A DNA stretch of 64,000 nt from Planctomycetota bacterium. GTDB lineage: Bacteria > Planctomycetota > UBA1135 > JADKAF01. This document shows, piece by piece, positions 16,590-25,654 of this stretch (position 1 is its first letter; every line of letters starts with the position of its first letter). Location of the stretch: NCBI GenBank assembly GCA_016719295.1, contig JADKAF010000001.1:6944001-7008000 (forward strand), given 5' to 3'. The position numbers and the translations under genes were made by a program. Below the pieces are notes generated by a model. That model was not told the origin of the DNA. It saw only the letters and a program-made list of their open reading frames with translations, and searched no databases.

Positions 16590-16907
16590 TCACCAGATCC
16601 CGGCCAGCGCCAGCAGCACGTGCGTCGTGAGCGTGGCGGCGAGCAGGCTCGGCGTCACCAAGAGGACGAGCGCCGCGCGCTGAGCGAGCGCGCGTGCGCG
16701 CCGCAGCGCGGTGTAGATCGCGGCGGCGCCGAGGGCGAGCGCGAGCGGACCGCCGAGCGCGAGCCCGACCCAGGTCAGCGGGAGCTCGAGCGCCTCGTCG
16801 AGCGCGCGCGGCTCGCCGTAGGCGCTCTCCCAGAGCCACGCGAAGCCGTCGAGCATCGCCGCTTGCGTCGCGAGCGCGCCGAGGAGCAACACGAGGAAGA
16901 GCTTCAC
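16590..16907 (-). CDS. Small three-helix membrane protein, third gene of a coupled operon
   Basis: 105 residues from the GTG at 16907, which overlaps the TGA stop of the upstream gene (GTGA), so translation is probably coupled. Hydrophobic segments lie at about residues 2-20 (KLFLVLLLGALATQAAML), 45-65 and 78-100. No conserved motif is recognised. It is the last gene of a set reading 18159 to 16590. Its invariant position behind a possible caspase-fold protein suggests the products work together in the membrane, but this is inference. Confidence 0.65.
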   Translation of the reverse strand: MKLFLVLLLGALATQAAMLDGFAWLWESAYGEPRALDEALELPLTWVGLALGGPLALALGAAAIYTALRRARALAQRAALVLLVTPSLLAATLTTHVLLALAGIW

Positions 16908-17623
16908 CGCGGCACCCCCGTGATCGCGAGGCGCTCGGCGCCGCCGAGCTCGGCGCGCGTCGCTTCGACGAGCGGCTCGGCGCGCGCGCCCAGCACGGCG
17001 CAGAGGCGATGAAGGAAGCGCGCCGTGAGCGCGTTGCTGTCCTCCAGGATCTCGGCCAGGGGATCGCCGCGGATCCACGCGCGGAGGAAGAAGACGTAGA
17101 AGAGCGAGGAGGCGCTGTTCCCCACATGCCCGACGTACGCGTCGGCGCCGAGGGCGAGCCACTCGTCGCGCTGCCGGAGATCGAAGCAGCCGGTGTTGTA
17201 GACGAGGCGGATCCGTTCACGCTGCGCGGCGTCGAGCTCGCGCGTCCACGCGACGAAGGGGTTCGAATGCGCGAGGAGGAAGAGGTCGACTTGGACCCCG
17301 CTCTCGAGCAGCGCGCCGAGCTGCGCGCGATAGCGCGCCGCTCCGTCGCTGCCGTCCGCGCGCAGCGTCAGGTACTCGACGCGGCCGTAGGCGCTCTCGA
17401 GCAAGGGCAGCGAGAACGCGCGCGAGCCCCACTGTTGGAACGGGTAGACGCGGTCGCGGATGGCGAAGGCCGCGCGCTGCGCTCTCTCCGCCGTGATCGG
17501 CCGAGAGAGGCGCGGAGCATCGCTGAGCGCTGCGACGAGGGCGAAGAAGCTCATCACGAGCAGCGCGGTCACGCCGAGCGCCGTTCTACGCGAGCAGCCG
17601 GGAGCGGCATCCTGCGCGCTCAC
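16904..17623 (-). CDS. Membrane-anchored protein with possible caspase-like fold (His-Cys dyad)
   Basis: 239 residues from the GTG at 17623, overlapping the stop of the upstream gene (GTGA). One transmembrane helix (about residues 13-33) precedes a soluble alpha/beta domain. Two elements are placed as in caspase-fold peptidases: a strand ending in His (VDLFLLAHSN, His about 119), then a strand ending in Cys (IRLVYNTGCFD, Cys about 146), then a glycine-rich strand WLALGADAYVGHVGNS and a helix with GDPLAEILEDS. C13, C25 and CHAT proteins follow this order. No close family is recognised and activity is unproven; an inactive or unrelated alpha/beta domain is possible. Start choice removes an N-terminal extension that would overlap the neighbour. 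Confidence 0.6.
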   Translation of the reverse strand: MSAQDAAPGCSRRTALGVTALLVMSFFALVAALSDAPRLSRPITAERAQRAAFAIRDRVYPFQQWGSRAFSLPLLESAYGRVEYLTLRADGSDGAARYRAQLGALLESGVQVDLFLLAHSNPFVAWTRELDAAQRERIRLVYNTGCFDLRQRDEWLALGADAYVGHVGNSASSLFYVFFLRAWIRGDPLAEILEDSNALTARFLHRLCAVLGARAEPLVEATRAELGGAERLAITGVPR

Positions 17624-18159
17624 CGCGGCTCTCCGTACGCGGCGACCAGCGCCTCGTATCCAGGCCCGGAGCTCACGCACAGCGGATAGCTCGCGCTCTC
17701 CTCGCGGCCCTCGCCCTCCGCGTCGCCGGCGTAGCGCACGCGGCAGCGGTAGCGGAGGTCGGTCACGAAGCTCGGCGGGTCCTTCTCCGGCTGCCAGCGC
17801 ACGTTTCGGAAGCTGAGCGGGAGCTCGAGCGTGCTCGCGTTCGCGGTGGTGGCGAGGCGCGGCGAGCTGGACGTGGGCTTCTGCCCGTCGAGCTCGATCT
17901 CCAGGAGGAGGAGCTCGGCGAGCTGCGTGCCTTCGCCCGCGCGCACCTGCAGCTCCACGCGACTCGACGTGCCATCGAAGCTCGCCAGGGAGAAGCGGAG
18001 CTGATGGTCGCCGAGCAAGCGCGCGCGGAGCTCCGGGGAGAGAGTGGCGCTCGGTGTCCCCGACGTGAAGCTCCCCGCGCGCGCGACGCGCCGGGCGAAA
18101 TCGAAGCCGAGCACGCCCGTGATCGATGCGAGGGCGAGGGCGAAGAGCCAGGTGCGCAT
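17620..18159 (-). CDS. Membrane-anchored or secreted hypothetical protein, first gene of the operon
   Basis: 179 residues. The N-terminus (MRTWLFALALASITGVLGFD) is a signal peptide or anchor. The rest is predicted beta-rich with alternating hydrophobic strands (HQLRFSLASFDGTSSRVELQ, LAELLLLEIELDG, ASTLELPLSFRNV) and two late cysteines (YRCRVR and PLCVSS). No family recognised. Its stop overlaps the GTG start of the possible caspase-fold gene, so the three genes form one translation-coupled unit. The region upstream of 18159 holds no gene on this strand and would carry the promoter. Confidence 0.65.
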   Translation of the reverse strand: MRTWLFALALASITGVLGFDFARRVARAGSFTSGTPSATLSPELRARLLGDHQLRFSLASFDGTSSRVELQVRAGEGTQLAELLLLEIELDGQKPTSSSPRLATTANASTLELPLSFRNVRWQPEKDPPSFVTDLRYRCRVRYAGDAEGEGREESASYPLCVSSGPGYEALVAAYGEPR

Positions 18160-18282
18160 ACGAGAGCCTGCCGCGGTGAGAACGATCGGAGAGTGTGCCG
18201 GAGAGCTCGCGACGGAGGAGGCGAGGAAATCCGGGGCCCGTCGCGATCGGGCCAGAAGCCGCGGGGCGTGGGCGGAGCCCGG

Positions 18283-18425
18283 CGTCTCGTCGTGCTGACG
18301 GGCTCGTGCCCTACCCTGGATGGTCCGGCCCGTACCCCTGGCAGCCGCGGATCCCGAACGACCCGCTGCTGCGCGGCATCTCGCTCCACTTCCAGAGCCT
18401 CGCGACGACGCTGGTGTCGAGTTAG
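18283..18425 (+). pseudogene. Orphan 3' fragment of an NxxGxxAF-type secreted protein gene
   Basis: The DNA closely matches 16396-16530 inside the gene at 14824-16567: both read through GTCGTGCTGACGG, GATCCCGA-CGACCCGCTGCTG and CGCGGCATCTCGCTCCACTT. It encodes LVPYPGWSGPYPWQPRIPND followed by PLLRGISLHFQSLA and ends at a TAG (18423-18425). A one-base gap near its start breaks the upstream frame, and no start or other domain is present. It is a decayed tail of a paralogue, or was left by recombination with the gene 1.9 kb upstream. The 18160-18282 stretch before it shows no gene. Confidence 0.75.
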
Positions 18426-18438
18426 CCCGACCTCTCGC

Positions 18439-18515
18439 AACCGAACGTACGGTGCCAGAGCAATTTCCTCCGGTTACTAACCGGAGGAAATTGCTCTGGC
18501 ACCGTACGTTCGGTT
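18439..18515. repeat. Perfect 77-nt palindrome (38-nt arms, 1-nt centre)
   Basis: The left arm begins AACCGAACGTACGGTGCCAG and ends TTTCCTCCGGTTA at 18476. The right arm (18478-18515) is its exact reverse complement, with a single C between. It starts 13 nt after the orphan fragment and ends 4 nt before the stop of the DnaJ-C-like gene. It would form a very stable hairpin or cruciform and may terminate that gene's transcript. A diverged single-arm copy lies at 19196-19232 on the far side of the same gene. It is not related by sequence to the other repeat families in the window. Confidence 0.95.
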
Positions 18516-18519
18516 TGAG

Positions 18520-19140
18520 TCACGGCCGATCGCGGCGAAGTGCGGCGAGCGCCTCGTGGAGTTCGCGCTCCTTTGGCGTCGCCTCGCTCGGCACTACAAT
18601 GCGGAGCTCGACAAAGAGATCTCCTCGCTTTCCGTTCGGCCGAGCCCAGCCTTGGCCGCGCAGTCTCAGGCGGCCATCTCCCGTCCAGCCAGCAGGAATG
18701 CGCAATTCGGCCCACCCATCAAAGGTTGGTACCTCTATCCGTGCTCCCAGCACCACTTCCCACGGCCATACGCGTATCTCCCTGACGAGGTCGTCAGATT
18801 TTCTTGGCCATCTCTTGCGAATGCTCGAATAGATTCCTCTGCGCTCAAGAGCTGGAGAGCAGCGTCCCGCGATCAGCCCGATGATGCCTATGAGGAAGTA
18901 TTCAAGTGCAAGTTCAGAGGCGATCACGGTTCGATATCCATAGAATCGTCTATTGAGCTCCGAACTCCAGATGATTGCGTTCGAGTTGCCGAACAAGAAG
19001 GAGTATGTCTTTGTCCCCGCGGCCATCTCTCTCGGTCCGTTGATCTCCTTCCAGGAGCATGGGGGGAACAAGGTCGCAGCAACCGCAAGTGCGATGACTG
19101 TCCATGTGAGTACATTCTTGTCTATGTCGGTGAGTCGCAT
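18520..19140 (-). CDS. Membrane-anchored protein with DnaJ C-terminal-like domain, no J domain
   Basis: 206 residues from the ATG at 19140; upstream sequence in the open frame is not protein-like. Two hydrophobic helices (about residues 10-25, WTVIALAVAATLF, and 69-84, LEYFLIGIIGLIAG) flank a short loop. From about residue 115 the sequence follows the DnaJ substrate-binding C-terminal domain: WPWEVVLGARIEVPTFDG, RIPAGWTGDGRLRLRGQGWA and GDLFVELRIVVP. The HPD-bearing J domain and the zinc finger are absent. It may hold unfolded substrates at the membrane, but cannot stimulate DnaK on its own. Base composition is visibly less GC-rich than its neighbours and palindromic repeats flank it, which suggests acquisition. 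Confidence 0.7.
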   Translation of the reverse strand: MRLTDIDKNVLTWTVIALAVAATLFPPCSWKEINGPREMAAGTKTYSFLFGNSNAIIWSSELNRRFYGYRTVIASELALEYFLIGIIGLIAGRCSPALERRGIYSSIRKRWPRKSDDLVREIRVWPWEVVLGARIEVPTFDGWAELRIPAGWTGDGRLRLRGQGWARPNGKRGDLFVELRIVVPSEATPKERELHEALAALRRDRP

Positions 19141-19195
19141 GGGGCTTGCGTCTCCAAAGTAAGTAGTTGCTCTCTTGCAGAGTTTCTTCTGCGGG

Positions 19196-19232
19196 TAGTC
19201 GGAGGAATCGGCTCGTGCACCGTACGTTCGTG
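19196..19232. repeat. Diverged single-arm copy of the 18439-18515 palindrome
   Basis: TCGGAGGAATCGGCTCGTGC followed by ACCGTACGTTCG aligns with the right arm of the palindrome at 18478-18515 with a few mismatches; the ACCGTACGTTCG core is identical. It lies about 56 nt upstream of the DnaJ-C-like gene, so that gene has related repeats on both sides. Confidence 0.65.
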
Positions 19233-19321
19233 CCCAGAACCTATGCGAAAGTGAGCAGAAGAGGAAGGCTTCTGCATACGGTATGGGAGCCCCCGTCCGG
19301 CTGGGGGCGCGGCGCGCGCGC

Positions 19322-21157
19322 TCAGAGGATCCCGTGCAACGGCCCCCCGCGCGCGGCGAGCGCATCGACGCGCCGCGTGATCGCGGGATCCTCGACCAGC
19401 GGCGGCGCATGCTGGGGCTTTCGCCGCGCATCGAGCACGAGCGGACCCTGGCAGCCCCAGTGCTTCCACTCCGTTCTGCTCGCGACGCCGTGCACGTCGT
19501 GCGAGGGATTGGAGCGCGTGAACGCGACCCAGAGCAGGTTCGCCAGGCTCGCCGCGGCGAAGCGCGCGTCCTCGGTGAGCACGAGGAGCGGGAGGCCTTC
19601 GGTCCCGCCGCGGCGCTCGAGCTCTTCTAGCAACGGCGCCAGCTCGCGCTCGACGCGCTCGTAGCCGGGGAACGCGGCGAGCTCGAGCACGGCGATGCCG
19701 GGGAGCGCCACGCGCGCGTCGGCGACGCCAGGAAGACCGGTGCTCCATGCTCGCGGCAGCTCGCGCGCGAGCTCGCGGCGCGGTTCACCGCAGGCGGCGA
19801 TCACGAGCTTCGAGCCTTCGTGCAACGCGCTGCCCGAGTAATCGAGCGTGTCGATCGAGGTGCGCGTCTGGAAGTGGAGGTCGCGATTCCAATCGACGCG
19901 TCGCAGGACGTGGGTCAGGAACGCGGCTTCGTCCTCGAGGTGGAGCTGCGGATCGTCCTCGCGCGCCGCGATGATCAGGAACTTCGCCAAGCTCGCCTGG
20001 CCGAAGCCCAGGATCGCGTTCGCTTGGGTCAGCAGCTCCTTCGGCGTGCGCACGCGCTGATAGGGGAGATAGCGCTCGGAGCCGAGCGCCAGCATCAGGG
20101 GATGCACTCCGGCGGCATCGACGGCGTGCAGCGCGTGCACGCCGGGGAGCTCGCGCGGGACCATCGGGGCGGTGAGCTCGTGAATGAGTTTTCCGAAGCT
20201 CGTGTCCTCTTGCGGCGGACGTCCGACGACCGTGAAGGGCCAGATCGCGTCCTTCCGGCAGAGCACGGCCTCGACCTTCGCGTAAGGGAAGAGCTCCTGC
20301 TTCGCGTAGTAGCCCAGGTGATCGCCGAAGGGGCCCTCGGGCTTCAGCTCGCCGGGCGTCACGCGCGCCAAGATCGCGAAGTCGGCCTCGACGGGGATCA
20401 GGTGATCGCCGAGTCGCGCATAGCGAACGCGGCGTTTCCCGAGCATGCCGGCGAAGAGGAACTCGGAGAGCCCTTCGGGCAGCGGCATCACGGCGGCGAG
20501 CGCCAGCGAAGGCGGTCCGCCGACGGCGATCGTGACCGGCAGCGTTTCCCCGCGATCCCGCGCCAGGCCGTAGTGCACGCCGATCCCGCGGTGGAGCTGG
20601 AAGTGGAGGCCGATCTCGTCCGGCGCATACGCGTTGCCGCCGAGCTGCACGCGATACATGCCGAGGTTGGTCGCCAAGGCCGAGCGCCGGCCGGGCTCCT
20701 CGGTGATCACGATCGGCAGCGTGACGAAGGGGCCGCCGTCGTCGGGCCAAGAGCGGAGCGCCGGTAGCTCGGCGAGCGAGGTCGTGCGCTGGAACACCGG
20801 GCCAAAGCGCACGCGGCGCGGCAAGGCACGCAGCGCGGTGAACGGCGCGCTCACATAGCTGAACGGCGCTCTCCACGCTTCGCGCGGCTCGGCCTTCAGC
20901 TGCACGATCTTCTGCACGCGCGCGTAGGCGTCGCGGAAGAGGAAGCGCGCGCGCTCCAGCGTGCCGTAGAGATTCGCGAGCAGGGGAAACGGCGTCCCCT
21001 TCACGTTCTCGAAGAGGACGGCGGGTCCCTGCGCGGCGTAGAGGCGCCGCTGGATCTCGGCGAGCTCGAGCTCGGGATCGACCTCGGCGCGGACGCGCAC
21101 GAGTTGCTTCGTGCGCTCGAGATCCGCGACGCAGCGCGCGAGGCTCGGGTAGCCCAT
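19322..21157 (-). CDS. UbiD family decarboxylase
   Basis: 611 residues, full length for the family. UbiD enzymes decarboxylate aromatic or alpha,beta-unsaturated acids with prenylated FMN. Recognisable segments are the N-terminal PSLARCVADLERTKQLVRV, the NLGMYRVQ strand carrying the conserved arginine, HFQLHRGIGVHY, and the active-site run GELKPEGPFGDHLGYY, where the second conserved acid is Asp as in E. coli UbiD. No UbiX prenyltransferase gene is in the window, so cofactor must come from elsewhere. It follows aceE by 24 nt on the same strand and may be co-transcribed. Substrate unknown; a role in menaquinone or ubiquinone synthesis or in aromatic breakdown is possible. Confidence 0.88.
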   Translation of the reverse strand: MGYPSLARCVADLERTKQLVRVRAEVDPELELAEIQRRLYAAQGPAVLFENVKGTPFPLLANLYGTLERARFLFRDAYARVQKIVQLKAEPREAWRAPFSYVSAPFTALRALPRRVRFGPVFQRTTSLAELPALRSWPDDGGPFVTLPIVITEEPGRRSALATNLGMYRVQLGGNAYAPDEIGLHFQLHRGIGVHYGLARDRGETLPVTIAVGGPPSLALAAVMPLPEGLSEFLFAGMLGKRRVRYARLGDHLIPVEADFAILARVTPGELKPEGPFGDHLGYYAKQELFPYAKVEAVLCRKDAIWPFTVVGRPPQEDTSFGKLIHELTAPMVPRELPGVHALHAVDAAGVHPLMLALGSERYLPYQRVRTPKELLTQANAILGFGQASLAKFLIIAAREDDPQLHLEDEAAFLTHVLRRVDWNRDLHFQTRTSIDTLDYSGSALHEGSKLVIAACGEPRRELARELPRAWSTGLPGVADARVALPGIAVLELAAFPGYERVERELAPLLEELERRGGTEGLPLLVLTEDARFAAASLANLLWVAFTRSNPSHDVHGVASRTEWKHWGCQGPLVLDARRKPQHAPPLVEDPAITRRVDALAARGGPLHGIL

Positions 21158-21181
21158 GGTTCGCGCGGCCTAGCGGCTGCG

Positions 21182-23910
<2,729 letters not shown>

Positions 23911-24046
23911 TCGGAGGACTCCTGCTCCGGGCCGGTTCGCTGCGCTGAGCGAGGTCGGCCGGAGGGGGCTGCGGGCGCGGTGGGAAGCCGGGGAGTATAG
24001 CCAGCCGCTCCCCCCGAGCGAAGATCGCTCCGCCGGCGAGTCTGAC

Positions 24047-25654
24047 TCAGGAGAGCGCGGCCAGGAGATACCCGACCAGCAACCCGGCGTAGGTGCCGAG
24101 GATCATGCCCAGGACGGCGAGGAGCGCGCCGACCGGGGCGAGCGCCGGATGGAAACCGGCGGCCACGACCGGCGCTGAGGCCGGCCCGCCGACGTTCGCC
24201 ATCGAGCCGACGGCGGCGAAGAAGATCGGCGCGCGGAGCCAGCGGCGCAGGAGCCAGAGCACCGTGGCGTGCACGCCCATCCAGACGAAGCCCAGCGCCA
24301 GCAGCGCCGGCGCCTCGAGGAAGGACGCGAAGCTCGCGCCGACGCCGATGCACGCGACGAGGAGGTAGAGGAGCGCCGTGCCGAGGCGCGAGGCGCCCGC
24401 CGACTCGAGACGCCGGAGCGGGGTGAACGAGATCGCGATGGCCGCGGTCGTGACCAGCGCGACGACCCAGGTCGAGCGGCCGAGGGCCCCGTCGAAGGTG
24501 GGGAGCGCGGGCGCGATCGCGCGCGCCAGCGCGGTGATCACGAGAGCCACGGCGGCCAAGGCGAGGAGGTCGCGCGTCTCGGCCGGGCGAGGGCGCGCTT
24601 CCGGCGCGTTCTCGACGCGCCGTCGCACGTCGTCCAGCGCCGTGCGGTCGGCCCCGAGGTGGGCATCGAGCTGCTTCTCGCGCGCCGGCAGCGTCAGCAG
24701 GAAGGCCATCCAGAGATAGCTGACCACCACGTCGACCACGACGAGGCGCGAGAGCGTGCTCGGCGCGGCGTCGAGCGCGGCGCCGACGGCGAGGAAGTTC
24801 GCCGCGCCGCCGACCCACGAGCCGGCGAGCGCCGCGAGCCCCTTCGGGAGCTCGTCGCCGAGGTCCGTGGGGAGCATCCAGCGGAGCGCCAGGAACGAGA
24901 GCACGGCGCCGAGGACGATCCCGAAGGTGCCGCCGAAGAAGAGCAGCAGCGCAGGCTTCCCGAGGCGCGCGATCGCGCGGAGGTCCGCGCCGACGATGAG
25001 CAGCACGAGGCAGCTCGGCAGCACGAAGTCCTTGATCGCTTGGTAGAGCCCGGCCTCGCGCGGCACGATGCCGGTGTTCGAGAGGATCGTGGGCACGAAG
25101 TAAGCCCACGCGATGACGGGCAGCACGGCGAAGACGCGCTGCCAGCTCGCGCGACGACCGAGCCAATGCAGCAGCGCCAAGGCCGCGGCGAGGACGGCGA
25201 GCAAGGCTCCGGGCTCGGTGATCCAGGCGTCGTGCGCCTGCGCGCTCTCCAGGTGGTCGCACGCCTTGTCGAGCGCGGCGGGCGCTCGCGCGCGCTCGCC
25301 TCGCGCCGCCGCCGCGCTCGCGCGCTCGAGCTCCTCTGCCGCGCTCGCGAGCGCCGCGGCGGGAGCGGTGGAGACGGGCGTGAAGATCACCGGGGAACGA
25401 CGCGCGCCGGCGGGCAGCTCGAGCGCGTCCGCGGCGCGCACCAGCTCGGCAGCGAGCTCGGCCAGCGCGCCGCGCGCGGCGGCGGTGTCACCGCCGCGCG
25501 TCGCGCTCGAGGCCGTGCGCGCGAAGCTCGCCGCGAGCTCGAGCGGAGAGGGCTCGCGGCTCGTCCCGCCCTGCGCGCGCGCGTCGGCGCTCGCTCCGAG
25601 CGCGAGCAGCAGCACGAGCGCCATGCGGGCGCCGAGCGCGAGCGCGCGGGTCAT
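24047..25654 (-). CDS. DUF819 family membrane protein with N-terminal periplasmic extension
   Basis: 535 residues from the ATG at 25654, which overlaps the stop of the upstream transporter (ATGA). Residues 1-27 are a signal peptide (ALVLLLALGASADARA). About 110 residues of Ala/Glu-rich helical sequence follow, then the DUF819 membrane domain from about residue 145 (ITEPGALLAVLAAALALLHW) to the end, with some ten to twelve helices. Motifs GSWVGGAANFLAVG and GSMANVGGPASAPVVAAGFH match the two pseudo-symmetric glycine-rich signatures of this family, thought to be transporters. The exported helical extension is unusual for DUF819. Coupling suggests joint action with the POT transporter. Confidence 0.8.
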   Translation of the reverse strand: MTRALALGARMALVLLLALGASADARAQGGTSREPSPLELAASFARTASSATRGGDTAAARGALAELAAELVRAADALELPAGARRSPVIFTPVSTAPAAALASAAEELERASAAAARGERARAPAALDKACDHLESAQAHDAWITEPGALLAVLAAALALLHWLGRRASWQRVFAVLPVIAWAYFVPTILSNTGIVPREAGLYQAIKDFVLPSCLVLLIVGADLRAIARLGKPALLLFFGGTFGIVLGAVLSFLALRWMLPTDLGDELPKGLAALAGSWVGGAANFLAVGAALDAAPSTLSRLVVVDVVVSYLWMAFLLTLPAREKQLDAHLGADRTALDDVRRRVENAPEARPRPAETRDLLALAAVALVITALARAIAPALPTFDGALGRSTWVVALVTTAAIAISFTPLRRLESAGASRLGTALLYLLVACIGVGASFASFLEAPALLALGFVWMGVHATVLWLLRRWLRAPIFFAAVGSMANVGGPASAPVVAAGFHPALAPVGALLAVLGMILGTYAGLLVGYLLAALS

